Part shown: one piece after another, positions 15,874-25,459 of the stretch | Layout of the letters: every line of letters begins with the position of its first letter | How positions within the stretch are numbered: position 1 is the first letter of the stretch | Assembly (NCBI GenBank): GCA_003133205.1 | Contig: PKWK01000179.1 | Location: forward strand, 9,744 to 73,743 | From: Granulicella sp. | GTDB lineage: Bacteria; Acidobacteriota; Terriglobia; Terriglobales; Acidobacteriaceae | DNA: 64,000 bases | Reading direction: 5' to 3' | Notes under the pieces: generated by a model | Databases searched by the model: none | What the model saw: only the letters and a program-made list of their open reading frames with translations | Told to the model about the DNA's origin: nothing | Program-made: the position numbers and the translations under genes

Positions 15874-16749
15874 ATGCAGCACGAAGAGGGAGTATTCGCC
15901 TCTTTGTGGAGCAATCTGCGGGACGTATTTTTTCCGGTGAAGCTGCCGCCACTGGTTCTGGAGTCGAAGCCGATCCCGGTGATCGACCGGATGGCGACCA
16001 AGCAGGACCCGAGGGCAACGGTGTCCGCGTTTGTCATCTATGCGATTCTGATCCTGCTGTTCGCATTGGCAGCGAACAAGCTGCATCAGATCGCGGTGAA
16101 GAAGGCGATGCTGGTGACGGAGTTGACGCCTCCTCCGATGGACCCTGCGTTGAATAAGATGGGCGGGGGCGGCGGACAGAAGGGGCCTGCTCCGGTGTCC
16201 AAGGGCCGCCTGCCGAAGTTCGCGGAGACACAGATTACGCCGCCGGCGGCTCCTCCGCTGGAAGAGCCGAAGATCCGCATGCCGGACCCGACCATCGAGG
16301 TGCAGACCAACCTGAAGATGAACAACAATAATATGCCGAACTTCGGCGATCCGAACTCTACGCTGGGTGGCAATTCGATGGGGCGAGGCAGCGGCACGGG
16401 GATCGGCAACGGCAACGGATCGGGGCTTGGGCCGGGGTCGGGAGGCAATTACGGCGGCGGAGTGAAGCAGGTTGGTGGCGGAGTGATCGGGCCGGTAAAG
16501 ACTTACGGTCTCGATCCGGAGTTCAGCGAAGAGGCGCGCAAGACGAAGTCCATGGGCACGGTGACCGTCAGCCTCATCGTGGACCAGAAGGGGATGCCGC
16601 AGAGTGTGCATATCCTCCGGGGAGTGGGCATGGGGCTGGACGAGAAGGCGGTGGAGGCGGTGAAGACGTACCGGTTCAAGCCGGCGACGGAGAATGGTAA
16701 GCCGGTCGCCGTGTACCTGAACGTCGAGGTGAACTTCGAGATCTTCTGA
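15874..16749 (+). CDS. TonB-family energy-transducer protein
   Basis: A 291-residue protein. A membrane segment (ATVSAFVIYAILILLFALAA) at about residues 48-68 anchors it in the inner membrane. The periplasmic linker is rich in Pro, Asn and Gly (residues 95-210). The C-terminal 90 residues are a TonB_C domain: GLDPEFSEEARKTKSMGTVT, DQKGMPQSVHILRGVGMGLD and a final VNVEVNFEIF-like strand. It couples the proton-motive force from ExbBD to outer-membrane receptors. The ATG at 15874 has a GCGAAGG upstream; an ATG at 15829 would add 15 residues and is also plausible. No exbB/exbD are adjacent. Confidence 0.85.
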   Translation: MQHEEGVFASLWSNLRDVFFPVKLPPLVLESKPIPVIDRMATKQDPRATVSAFVIYAILILLFALAANKLHQIAVKKAMLVTELTPPPMDPALNKMGGGGGQKGPAPVSKGRLPKFAETQITPPAAPPLEEPKIRMPDPTIEVQTNLKMNNNNMPNFGDPNSTLGGNSMGRGSGTGIGNGNGSGLGPGSGGNYGGGVKQVGGGVIGPVKTYGLDPEFSEEARKTKSMGTVTVSLIVDQKGMPQSVHILRGVGMGLDEKAVEAVKTYRFKPATENGKPVAVYLNVEVNFEIF

Positions 16750-16937
16750 GGACGAAGTGGGTTTGAGGCCCACGTTCGGATCTCCGGGCATGGGCCTTGT
16801 TGCGACGGTGGTGACGACGAAGCTGTGGTCTCCGGGGGCAAGCGGAAACAGCGATACGGGGTCCGCAAGCGAGAACAATCAACGGCAAGAGCCAATGCGG
16901 GGATTCTTCCTGCCCCAGCCAGCAAGCTGGCCGGGGA

Positions 16938-17000
16938 CCCCGTTCGCTGCGCACAGAATGATAGCCTCATTTGTGCTTCGCTCAGAATGACGGCCCTGAA
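16938..17000. repeat. Dispersed repeat of the TTCGCT...AGAATGA type
   Basis: Two diverged units, GTTCGCTGCGCACAGAATGA and CTTCGCTCAGAATGACGG, lie between the TonB-type and chemotaxis genes. The same family appears at 20297-20329 and 20757-20790. Confidence 0.5.
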
Positions 17001-17008
17001 ATATGGGC

Positions 17009-18736
17009 TTAGGGGAGCTGCGCCGGTTCAGCGATGGTGTGGTGCGGGAGTGCGCGGCGCGCGGGAGAGGCGCGTCTTGCCTCGAAGGTTGGTTGAGGGG
17101 CATGGATGCGGAAGCGGTCGACCTGACGTTCGAGGGCGGCTGCGGTGGCGCGCAGGCTCTCGATGCCGGCGGTGGTGGTGGCCATCTCGGTGAGGTTCTC
17201 GGAGCTGAGGTTGTGGATGGAGTGGAGCGAGGAGCTGGACTGGTCTGCCGAGGCGGCCTGCTGGGAGGCTGCGATGGCAATCTGGGTGATCATGCGGTCG
17301 ACGCGTTCGGCCATCTCAATAATGCGTTCGAGAGCTTCACCGGCCTGATTGGTGGTGACGACGCCCTGCTCGACGGTGAGCGTGCCGGAGGTCATGCTGG
17401 CGATGGCGGTACGGGTGCGGTTCTGAATGCCCTGGATCATGGCGGAGATTTCACCGGTGGCCTGGGCGGTGGATTCGGCGAGGTGGCGGACCTCGCCTGC
17501 GACGACGGCGAATCCGCGGCCCTGTTCGCCGGCGCGGGCGGCTTCGATGGCGGCGTTGAGGGCGAGCAGGTTGGTCTTGCGCGCGATCTCGTCGATGACG
17601 GTGACGATCTGGGAGATGCGGCGGGAGTCTTCACCGAGCAGGCCGATGGCGGAGGAGGTGTCGTTGACGGCGGTGGCGATGGAGTGCATGGAGGCGAGCA
17701 TCTGCTTGACGATGGCGTCGCCCTCGTGGGCGGTCTGGGCGGCGGAGCGGGCGGTCTCGGCGGCGGACTGAGTATGACGGGAGACCTCGGCGATGGAGGC
17801 GGACATCTCCTGCATGGCAGTGGCGGCCTGCTGGGTCTGCTGGGCCTGCTGGTCGACGCGACGGTGGATCTGGTCGGTGGCGGAGCTCATGGAGCCTGCG
17901 CTTGCAGTGAGCGAACCGGCGTTGTGGACGACGGCACCAATGATGCTGCCCAGGCTGTTCTGCATCTGTTGCATGGCGCGGGCGAGCGAGCCGATCTGGT
18001 CGGAGGAATGGATGTCGAGTTCGGCCCCGGTGAGGTCGCCGGAGGCAATGGCGTTGGCGCGGGCGGCGACGAGGCGGATGCCGCGTGTGATGCGGCGGGC
18101 GAGGAGAAACGAGAGGAGGCCACCAATCAGCGCGCCCAGAATGGTGGCCGTCCAGAGCGTGCCGATGACGTATGCGTTGGCATTCTGCATCTCCTTGAAC
18201 TCGCTGATTCCGACGGCCTCCTGCGCACCGGCAATCTGATTTCCGAGCCGGAAGATCGATGCGGCAAGAGGAAGCACGTTGCTCTCCAGTTGCTCCCGCG
18301 CCTTTTGCGTTCCTGCCGCCGTTCCCTGATCGATCGACGTCTGGACTTGTTGCTCCTGAACCTGCATCTCCTCGATCTGCGATAGCATCTCGTTGAACTT
18401 GCTCTCGTCGGCGCCCAGATCCGGCCGGTTACTGTCGTTCCGCAGCATTGCAAGATCGGCGCCGATGAGCTTTTCCGGCTGGGAGTTGTCCGGGTCGAGG
18501 GTCTGAGCAGCGGTCGATTTGCCTCCGTAGAGGATGGAACTCTCTAGATCCACGAGGCTGTCTCTGATGTGGTTGCTGATGTTATGGAACTTCATGATGA
18601 AGGGCATGTGCTGATCGCCGATGTGGTTGGACATGCGCATGGCCCGCGAGCCGAGAACCTGCGCCATGAAGGCGCTGACAAACATGGCGAAGATGATGCC
18701 GCCGGTGCTGATGCCGAGCTTGGATTCGAGTTTCAT
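17009..18736 (-). CDS. Methyl-accepting chemotaxis protein
   Basis: A 575-residue transmembrane receptor. Segment one ([20 protein letters not shown]) and segment two ([20 protein letters not shown], about residues 190-210) bracket a helical periplasmic domain of the four-helix-bundle type (MCP_signal/4HB). A HAMP domain ([20 protein letters not shown]) follows. The cytoplasmic tip has the conserved hairpin [20 protein letters not shown] with [15 protein letters not shown], which contacts CheA and CheW. The C-terminus is Arg/Pro-rich and lacks an NWETF-type pentapeptide. No che genes are adjacent. Confidence 0.95.
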   Translation of the reverse strand: MKLESKLGISTGGIIFAMFVSAFMAQVLGSRAMRMSNHIGDQHMPFIMKFHNISNHIRDSLVDLESSILYGGKSTAAQTLDPDNSQPEKLIGADLAMLRNDSNRPDLGADESKFNEMLSQIEEMQVQEQQVQTSIDQGTAAGTQKAREQLESNVLPLAASIFRLGNQIAGAQEAVGISEFKEMQNANAYVIGTLWTATILGALIGGLLSFLLARRITRGIRLVAARANAIASGDLTGAELDIHSSDQIGSLARAMQQMQNSLGSIIGAVVHNAGSLTASAGSMSSATDQIHRRVDQQAQQTQQAATAMQEMSASIAEVSRHTQSAAETARSAAQTAHEGDAIVKQMLASMHSIATAVNDTSSAIGLLGEDSRRISQIVTVIDEIARKTNLLALNAAIEAARAGEQGRGFAVVAGEVRHLAESTAQATGEISAMIQGIQNRTRTAIASMTSGTLTVEQGVVTTNQAGEALERIIEMAERVDRMITQIAIAASQQAASADQSSSSLHSIHNLSSENLTEMATTTAGIESLRATAAALERQVDRFRIHAPQPTFEARRASPARRALPHHTIAEPAQLP

Positions 18737-18806
18737 GCGGTCCTCTGATTCAGAGTGGCCCTTACAGGGGCTTCAGAGGGTGTATCGGCACGGCGGGAGC
18801 AGTGCG

Positions 18807-19508
18807 TTAGCCAAACACGGGCAGGAGAACGGCGGGAGTGGGGATTTCGTCGAAGGTAAGATTATCGGCGGGGCGGCCAGTGCGCTGCTTCCAGTCGAGG
18901 AAGAGGGTGCCGTAGCTGTCGGTGAGGCAGGAGGCGGGATCGACGTTGAGCTGGGCCAGGGTGTGATCGATCCATGCGGGGGGGCCCTCCAGCTCGGCGT
19001 AGTCGCCAATGGGCGTCTCGTCGAGGACGAGGTGACGACCGATGGGGAGTTCGTTGGGAAGAGATGGGTCGGTGAAGAGCGGGCCGTCGATAGTGGGCGT
19101 GGTGTGGGACCACTCGGTGCGGAACTTTTCGTAGCGGAAGACGGGTTCGTATCCGAGCTGATGGAAGATGGCGGCGAGCGCGGGGCCGTCGGTGAGGAGG
19201 GTCTCGGTCTCGATGCGGACTTTATAGCTGGCCGCAGAGCCGTAGTTGGCCGCAGTGCCTAAGCTGGCCGGGCCGCCGTCCGCGGAGGAGTCTGCCGGAC
19301 GCTTGTGGGTGACGATCCAGAGGTCGCCGTAGTGGCGAATGCGAAGGATCTGCTTGACGGCCCGGAGGCTGCGGGAGGGGGTGTCGTAGAGGGTGTTCTG
19401 CTCGAAGGTGCGAGGCGTGTCGAGCCGGAAACCGAGGCCGGGAAGACGCGATTGCAGGCCGGCGAGATTGTGGATGGGGAACTTGAGCTCGATCTCGGCG
19501 GTCTGCAT
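18807..19508 (-). CDS. CYTH-domain protein (class IV adenylate cyclase/triphosphatase type)
   Basis: A 233-residue cytoplasmic protein with the CYTH signature ExExK as EIELK at residues 5-9. Other conserved parts are NTLYDTPSRSLRAVKQILRI, WIVTHKRP, and FRYEKFRTEW, which supply the charged tunnel that binds triphosphate and metal. CYTH proteins include CyaB cyclases, thiamine triphosphatases and inorganic triphosphatases, and the sequence alone does not choose between them. The ATG at 19508 fits the family; the 78-residue upstream extension is Pro-rich and not homologous. It is divergent from the Sua5-type gene. Confidence 0.88.
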   Translation of the reverse strand: MQTAEIELKFPIHNLAGLQSRLPGLGFRLDTPRTFEQNTLYDTPSRSLRAVKQILRIRHYGDLWIVTHKRPADSSADGGPASLGTAANYGSAASYKVRIETETLLTDGPALAAIFHQLGYEPVFRYEKFRTEWSHTTPTIDGPLFTDPSLPNELPIGRHLVLDETPIGDYAELEGPPAWIDHTLAQLNVDPASCLTDSYGTLFLDWKQRTGRPADNLTFDEIPTPAVLLPVFG

Positions 19509-19555
19509 GATGTGTTGAGTATACGGCGCGGGCGGTAGGATGAGGGAGTGAGGCA

Positions 19556-20695
19556 ATGCTTTCGATGAGCGAAGTGCAGGGGCCGGAACGCAGAGGCGTG
19601 GGCCGGCCGGAGCAGGGGTTGGGCCTGAAGACCGAGCGGCTGCGGGCCGAGGATGCAGATGGCGTGGCGCGGGCGGCGGAGCTGCTGCGGGCGGGCGGGA
19701 CGGTCGCGTTCCCCACCGAGACGGTGTATGGGCTGGGGGCAAATGCGCTGGATGCGGCGGCGGTTGAGAAGATATTTTTGGCGAAGCAGCGGCCAGCTTG
19801 GGACCCGATGATCGTGCATGTGGAGGGGCGCACGATGCTGCAGCGGGTGGCGGCGGTTCCGGCGGGAGACGAGGGGCGGGTGGTGGCGAAGCTGATCGAG
19901 GCGTTCTGGCCGGGGCCTCTGACGCTGTTGCTTCCGAGGACGGCTGCGGTTCCAGACGCGGTTACGGCTGGACGGGCGCTGGTGGGAGTGCGAATGCCGG
20001 CGCACGCGGTGGCTTTGCAGCTGATCCGGCGGGCTGGTGTGCCGATTGCCGCGCCCAGCGCGAACAGGTTTGGCGGAACGAGTCCAACGACAGCGGCGCA
20101 TGTTCTGGCAGATTTGGACGGGCGGATCGACGCGGTGCTGGACGGCGGAGCGACGAGTGTTGGGGTGGAATCGACCGTGCTGGATGTGGGCGCGCGTGCG
20201 ATCTATCGGCCCGGTGCGGTAACAGCGGCAATGATTGCGGAGGCGATTGGCGAGGAGGTGCGGGCGGTTGCGGGGGCGGGTGTGGTGGAAGAAGAAGCAG
20301 ATTCCTCCGCTGCGCTACGGAATGACAAACAAGGTGGGCTGAGCGATGACAGGGGGGCGGGGTTGGCTTCGCCGGGGATGGGGATGCGGCACTACGCGCC
20401 ACGCGCGCGGCTGGTGCTGGTCGCAGGACAGGAAGAGATGCTGCGGGAGGTTGCGAATCGCGCGGCTGACGAGGTTGGAGTGATGCTGCCGGATGGGTGG
20501 AACGCGGGCGGGGCGGGGGCAGTCTTTCGCTGGGGAGCTTGGGATGATGCAGAGACTCTGGCGCGGCGGCTCTTCGCGGGGATGCGAACGCTGGATGCGC
20601 GCGGCGTGAAGGCGATTGTTTGTCCAATGCCGGAGATGAGTGGGATGGGAGAGGCTCTGCGCGATAGGCTTGGGAAGGCGGCGCGGGCGAAGTAG
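19556..20695 (+). CDS. Threonylcarbamoyl-AMP synthase (Sua5/YwlC type)
   Basis: A 379-residue enzyme that makes threonylcarbamoyl-AMP from Thr, bicarbonate and ATP for the t6A37 modification of ANN-decoding tRNAs. The YrdC domain has GGTVAFPTETVYGLGANALD, KQRPAWDPMIVHV, FWPGPLTLLLP and PIAAPSANRFGGTSPT. The Sua5 C-terminal domain follows GMGMRHYAPRARLVLV. A linker between them (about residues 240-275) includes a stretch from a dispersed repeat (SSAALRNDKQGG). The ATG at 19556 has a GGGAG upstream. Confidence 0.93.
   Translation: MLSMSEVQGPERRGVGRPEQGLGLKTERLRAEDADGVARAAELLRAGGTVAFPTETVYGLGANALDAAAVEKIFLAKQRPAWDPMIVHVEGRTMLQRVAAVPAGDEGRVVAKLIEAFWPGPLTLLLPRTAAVPDAVTAGRALVGVRMPAHAVALQLIRRAGVPIAAPSANRFGGTSPTTAAHVLADLDGRIDAVLDGGATSVGVESTVLDVGARAIYRPGAVTAAMIAEAIGEEVRAVAGAGVVEEEADSSAALRNDKQGGLSDDRGAGLASPGMGMRHYAPRARLVLVAGQEEMLREVANRAADEVGVMLPDGWNAGGAGAVFRWGAWDDAETLARRLFAGMRTLDARGVKAIVCPMPEMSGMGEALRDRLGKAARAK
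20297..20329. repeat. Dispersed repeat inside the Sua5-type gene
   Basis: GATTCCTCCGCTGCGCTACG followed by GAATGACAAA matches the common dispersed repeat of the form TTC-CGCTGCGCT-GGAATGACA. It falls in the linker between the YrdC and Sua5 domains and preserves the frame. Confidence 0.6.
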
Positions 20696-20796
20696 AAGAA
20701 CAGAAGCAAAAGCAGGGTGGATTCAAGAGCCAAGTGCAACGACAACGGCCAATACGGAGATTCTGGCTTCGCCAGAATGACGACTCGGTTTGTTTG

Positions 20797-21954
20797 TCAG
20801 GCGTGGAGGTCGCTGGTGGTGAGCTGGGCGGCGAAGGCGTCGAGCGAGAGCGAGCGGAGGAGGTTGCGGCGGAGGCCGGAGTGGACCTGGTCGAGGGCGT
20901 GGCTGGCAGATTCGATCCAGTCGAAGGGAAGGGCGGCGGCGAGGCGTTCGAGCTCGGCGCGGAGGTCGGTGTTGCGCAGGAGGTCGGGCGTGCCGCTGTC
21001 GAGCAGGAGGAGGTCTTCGAGGAGCAACGCTATGGCGCGGAGGAGAGAGAGGGTTTTGGTCTGGCCGTCGGCCCCGGCGCGGTAGGTTTCGGTCATCTTG
21101 AAGAGGGCGGTGTGGTCGGGGTCGGCGGCTGCGTTCGCGGCGTTGCGCAGGAAGATGAGGGCATCGGCGCGGGCTGCGGTATAGGCTTCGAGATCGAAGC
21201 CGAGGGCACGACCGGCTGCTCCCTGCGCGAGGCGGGCGATGAGGGTGCGCTGCTTGGCGGGGACGTCGGAGCGGCGCGCGGCGATGAGTGCCTCGATCTC
21301 TTCGGCCGGAAGCGCGCCGAGACGGACGTTGGCGCAGCGGGAGCGGATGGTGGGAAGCAGCTCGCCGGGGTTCTCCGCGAGGATGAAGATGTTGACGGAG
21401 TCAGGCGGCTCTTCGAGGACCTTGAGAAGGGAGTTGGCAGCCTCCTTCATCATGCTGGCGGCGGTGAGGATGAAGATCTTGCGTGGCGCTTCGCTGGGCA
21501 GGTAGTGCGCGCGCTGGATGAGGGTGCGCACCTGGCCGAGCTTGATGAGCAGCTGCGGCGGGTCGGGCGGCAGGATGAGAACGTCCGGGTGAGGCTGGAT
21601 GAGGACGCGGGTCTCTTTCTTGTCGGTCTCGCGCAGGTCTTCGCGTGCGAGCACGGCGGCGGCGACCTGGTCTTCCAGGTTGGCTGCACTGGCAATTCGG
21701 GTGCAGTTGTGGCAGATGCCGCAGAAGCCGGCGAGAGGCTGGACGGTCGATGCAGGCTCTCGGGGCTGGTGCTCGCACTCGACGGCCATGGCAAGCATGA
21801 GGGCGAGGGTGTACTTCCCTGCACCGGATGGGCCGGAGAGGATGAGCGAGTGGGGCAGCCGGCCGGCGGCGATGGCGGCGCGGAGCGATTCCACGGCGGG
21901 AGCGTTGCCGAGGAACTCGCGGAAGCTGGCTGGAAGCGTGGGTGCGGGGTTCAT
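20797..21954 (-). CDS. holB: DNA polymerase III delta-prime subunit
   Basis: A 385-residue AAA+ clamp-loader subunit. It has a Walker-like GPSGAGKYT at about residues 42-50, the zinc-binding CGICHNC, and the conserved SLLKVLEEPPDSVNIFILAE with TIRSRCANVRLG (the SRC motif that supplies the arginine finger). It helps load the beta clamp onto DNA at the replication fork. The ATG at 21954 directly precedes FREFLGNAPAVESLRAAI, the usual N-terminus. It is convergent with the Sua5-type gene. Confidence 0.92.
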   Translation of the reverse strand: MNPAPTLPASFREFLGNAPAVESLRAAIAAGRLPHSLILSGPSGAGKYTLALMLAMAVECEHQPREPASTVQPLAGFCGICHNCTRIASAANLEDQVAAAVLAREDLRETDKKETRVLIQPHPDVLILPPDPPQLLIKLGQVRTLIQRAHYLPSEAPRKIFILTAASMMKEAANSLLKVLEEPPDSVNIFILAENPGELLPTIRSRCANVRLGALPAEEIEALIAARRSDVPAKQRTLIARLAQGAAGRALGFDLEAYTAARADALIFLRNAANAAADPDHTALFKMTETYRAGADGQTKTLSLLRAIALLLEDLLLLDSGTPDLLRNTDLRAELERLAAALPFDWIESASHALDQVHSGLRRNLLRSLSLDAFAAQLTTSDLHA

Positions 21955-22142
21955 GGTTCGATTGTTCTCACTTCGAGCATAAATGGCTCAGGGGGCTAGA
22001 GACATACTATGTGTGGGCTACGGAGAATCTTCGGTGGATTTACTCCCCAATTACTGGAAGTGTTTATGATTATTGGGAGGAAACGCTAAGCGCGAGGGCA
22101 GCATCTCATGGAATCTGCGGTTTCCCGTTTGGCTACCTATGT

Positions 22143-22164
22143 GCTTAACCCTGTTTGGTTAAGC
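22143..22164. promoter_or_regulatory. Perfect 8-bp inverted repeat upstream of the histidine kinase
   Basis: GCTTAACC and GGTTAAGC are separated by six bases, about 90 bases before the kinase start. There is no T tract, so an operator is more likely than a terminator. The rest of 21955-22253 is AT-richer than the neighbours and shows no gene. Confidence 0.4.
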
Positions 22165-22253
22165 GATTGAGTGTGGGAGAGGTCTGTGTTGTTGAACTAT
22201 TGCAGGGAACGCTCGTTGTTTTTTTGCATTGCCCGTAGTTTGCTGTGACTAGG

Positions 22254-25200
22254 ATGAGAGACGCCTTCCAGACACGAATTCTCGCCGTCGCCCTCGCGGT
22301 TGCGACGCTGGGGGTGTGCGTACTGGCGGGGTTCAATCTGTCGCAGGAGCTGGGCGTCGAGTTCCCGACCGATGGCGTGACGTGGGTGGAAGCGCAGGGC
22401 GGGTTGCGGGCGGAGCGGGTTCCGGTGGATTCGCCGGGCAGCCGCGCGGGCATTCACACCGGCGACATTCTGGAGGCGATCAACGGCGAACCAACGCCGC
22501 GCGTGGCCTCGCAGGTGCGTGCGATGTACAGCAATGGGATATGGGAGCACGCCGCCAGCTATTCGATCTATCGTGCTCTGCCGGAGACGCGTGGGCCGGG
22601 GGCGAAGGAGCAGGAGAGCGCGGCCCGGTTCCCGGTGCAGGTGTATCTAGAGCCGGCGGACCGGAGCACGGCGCAAGGCTCGCGGCTGATCGCGCTGGTG
22701 TATCTCTTTATCGGTTTGTATGTGCTGTTGCGACGCTGGACGGCGCCGAAGTCGACCCACTTCTATGTCTTCTGCCTGGTGTCGTTTGTGCTGTATGCGT
22801 TCCGATCGACGGGCGAGCCGGGATTGTTCGACCAGGTGATCTACTGGGGCAACCTGATCGCGAATATGGTGCAGCCGGCGCTGTTTCTGCACCTCGCGGT
22901 GAGCTTCTCGGATTCGGCCGGGGCCGATGAGGATGTGTCGGCGAAGGTGCGCAACGGGTTTGGGCGGCGACTGCTGCCCGCGCTGCTATATGTTCCGGGA
23001 GCGTATCTGGCGGGCCTGCAGGTGTGGGCGATCGTGCGCTGGTCTGCGACCGGAGTGCTGAGCCACCGGCTGGACCAGATCGGCGTGGGCTACATGGCAC
23101 TGTACTACGTGGTGGCGGCGGTGGTCTTCTACCGTCGCTATCTGCACGCGGGGTCTCCTCTGGAGCGGCAGCAATTGAAGTGGCTGACGCGGGGAACGAT
23201 GCTGGCAGTGGGGCCGTTTACGCTGTACGCGATCCTCTTCCTCTGCGGCGTGACCGTTCCGGCGCTGCTGGCCAAGGTTGTGCTGCTGTTCCTGGCGCTG
23301 CTTCCACTGACCTTCAGTTGGGCGATCGTTCGCTACCGGCTGATGGATGTGGACCTGATCTTCAAGCGCGGCGTGACCTATACGCTGGCGACGGCTGCTC
23401 TGGTGGGGTTTTATTTTCTGGCGGTGGGCATTACGTCGGAGATGGTGCATGCGCGGTTCCCGTCGTTCGGCTACATGGGACCGATTGTGGCCATCCTTGT
23501 GGTGGGCCTATCGTTCGATCCATTGAAGCGGATGATCCAGGCGTGGGTGGACCGCGTCTTCGACCAGAAGAGCTTCGACTATCGCGAGACGCTGATCGAC
23601 TTTGGCCGCAGTTTGAACTCGCAGACCGACCTCGGCGCCCTGGTGGAGTCAATTGTGCAGCGGTTGCCGGAGACGCTGCTGGTGACGCGCGTGGCGGTGT
23701 TTCTGGCGGCGGAGAACGGCGAGGCGGACTCCGGCGGGGCCGGAGCTGACAGCGCAGGGAACGGCAGGGCGAGTGCAGATGCCCACTTTGAGCTGGCTGC
23801 CTCGCACGGGCTTGCCAATCTGGATGCGGTCGAACTGCGCGGGCTGGACCTTCGTTTTCTGGACTTCGACCGCAGGGGCTCGGACGACCACATCTTCCTG
23901 GAAAACCCGCAACAGGTGCTGCGCCTTCCCGAGCAACAGCAGAGGAGCTCGGGGCTGCTGGACCTGAACTACTACCTGCCCTGCCGTGTGGCGAACCGCG
24001 AGGGCGGCGGCACGCGCACGGTAGCGGTCCTGGGGCTGGGGCGCACCGACGCGGGAGATTTTCTGTCCAGCGAGGACATGGAGGTGCTGGGGTCGCTGGC
24101 CGGATACATTGGGATTGCGATCCAGAATGCGCAGCTTTACCGGCGGCTGGAGCAGAAGATCGGGGAGTTCGAGCGGCTGAAGGAGTTCCACGAAAATATT
24201 GTGGAGTCGATCCACATCGGCGTCTTCGCGGTGGACCTGGATGACCAGATCGAGAGCTGGAACGCGCAGATGGAGGCGATGTACGCGCGCTCGCGGGGTG
24301 AGGCTCTGGGCCAGAGGCTGGCGGCGATCTTCCCCGCAGAGTTCATGACGCACTTCGACAGCGTGCGCGGCGAACAAGGGACGCATACGTTCTACAAGAT
24401 CCGGCTGCTGCTGCCGACGGGCGAGACGCGGGTGGCGAACATCGCGATTGCTCCGCTGCTGACGCGGGACTTCGCCGTGGTGGGACGCATCGTTCTGGTG
24501 GACGACATTACCGACCGCGTAGAGCTGGAGGCGCAGTTGACGCAGGCCGAGAAGCTGTCGTCGATCGGGCTGCTGGCGGCGGGCGTTGCGCATGAGGTGA
24601 ATACGCCGCTGGCGGTCATCAGCAGCTACACCCAGATGCTGGCCAAGCAGATGCTTCCGATGATGGAGCAGGACAAGCGGCTTGCGCCGGTGCTGGAGAA
24701 GATCACGCAGCAGACCTTCCGCGCATCGGAGATTGTGAACGGGCTGCTGAACTTTTCGCGCACGGGAAGCAGCGAGTTCGGCTTGGTCGATCTGAACCGG
24801 TTGCTGCATGACACATTGACGCTGGTCGATCACCAGTTCAAGACGGCGCAGATTCGCGTGGAGACCCAACTCGATCCTGAGCTGCCACGCATCCAGGGCA
24901 ACGAGGGCAAGCTGCAACAGGTGGTGCTGAACCTGCTGCTGAACGCGCGCGACGCCATGCACGGCTCGGCTGACGGGCGCATTCGGATTGCGACCCAGCA
25001 GACGGCGGGACGCGTCACGGTGGTGGTCGAGGACTTTGGCGCAGGGATCGAGCCGGAACATCTGCATCGCATCTTCGACCCGTTCTTTACCACCAAGGCC
25101 AAGCCGCGAACGGGGCAGCACAAGGGCACCGGGCTGGGCCTGGCGGTGAGCTACGGCATCATGCAGGAGCACGGCGGCAAGATGCAGGTGGAGAGCGTGG

Positions 25201-25379
25201 TGGGCGTGGGAACGACCTTCCGGCTGGAGTTTCCAGTGACAGCGGTGACTGGAGCGAGCAGGAGTGTTGCGGGCCCGTCCGCGGAGGTCCCGGCGACGGC
25301 TGGGGAGAGTACTGCGACTACACCGGAGGAGAGCACAAATGCGGACACCGGCGAGCCACGGAGCGTGGTCCATGTGTAG
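22254..25379 (+). CDS. Membrane sensor histidine kinase with PDZ, GAF and PAS domains
   Basis: A 1041-residue (from ATG 22254; a GTG at 22245 is also possible) two-component sensor. Order: an N-terminal membrane helix; a PDZ-like domain (RVPVDSPGSRAGIHTGDILE, about 45-110); a multi-helix membrane region (about 145-400); GAF (about 445-640); PAS (IVESIHIGVFAVDLDDQIES, about 655-770); HisKA with the phosphorylated His at about 780 (GLLAAGVAHEVNTPLAVISS); HATPase with FDPFFTTKAKP and GTGLGLAVSYGIMQEHGG. It signals to the NtrC-type regulator encoded 80 bases downstream. The PDZ-plus-membrane layout suggests envelope sensing, which is inference. Confidence 0.93.
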   Translation: MRDAFQTRILAVALAVATLGVCVLAGFNLSQELGVEFPTDGVTWVEAQGGLRAERVPVDSPGSRAGIHTGDILEAINGEPTPRVASQVRAMYSNGIWEHAASYSIYRALPETRGPGAKEQESAARFPVQVYLEPADRSTAQGSRLIALVYLFIGLYVLLRRWTAPKSTHFYVFCLVSFVLYAFRSTGEPGLFDQVIYWGNLIANMVQPALFLHLAVSFSDSAGADEDVSAKVRNGFGRRLLPALLYVPGAYLAGLQVWAIVRWSATGVLSHRLDQIGVGYMALYYVVAAVVFYRRYLHAGSPLERQQLKWLTRGTMLAVGPFTLYAILFLCGVTVPALLAKVVLLFLALLPLTFSWAIVRYRLMDVDLIFKRGVTYTLATAALVGFYFLAVGITSEMVHARFPSFGYMGPIVAILVVGLSFDPLKRMIQAWVDRVFDQKSFDYRETLIDFGRSLNSQTDLGALVESIVQRLPETLLVTRVAVFLAAENGEADSGGAGADSAGNGRASADAHFELAASHGLANLDAVELRGLDLRFLDFDRRGSDDHIFLENPQQVLRLPEQQQRSSGLLDLNYYLPCRVANREGGGTRTVAVLGLGRTDAGDFLSSEDMEVLGSLAGYIGIAIQNAQLYRRLEQKIGEFERLKEFHENIVESIHIGVFAVDLDDQIESWNAQMEAMYARSRGEALGQRLAAIFPAEFMTHFDSVRGEQGTHTFYKIRLLLPTGETRVANIAIAPLLTRDFAVVGRIVLVDDITDRVELEAQLTQAEKLSSIGLLAAGVAHEVNTPLAVISSYTQMLAKQMLPMMEQDKRLAPVLEKITQQTFRASEIVNGLLNFSRTGSSEFGLVDLNRLLHDTLTLVDHQFKTAQIRVETQLDPELPRIQGNEGKLQQVVLNLLLNARDAMHGSADGRIRIATQQTAGRVTVVVEDFGAGIEPEHLHRIFDPFFTTKAKPRTGQHKGTGLGLAVSYGIMQEHGGKMQVESVVGVGTTFRLEFPVTAVTGASRSVAGPSAEVPATAGESTATTPEESTNADTGEPRSVVHV

Positions 25380-25459
25380 AGCGAAGTTTCGATCGATGTG
25401 TGGAATTGAGGCTGGAGCCGGGATTCAAATCGGCTGTCCAAGCAGAGGGTTGTGTACCG

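Noticed and set aside
16941..17000. Repeat region as a transcription terminator
   Set aside because: The units are direct and diverged, with no stable stem followed by T residues.
17003..18385. Plus-strand frame of 460 residues
   Set aside because: Gly/Asp-rich shadow of the chemotaxis receptor.
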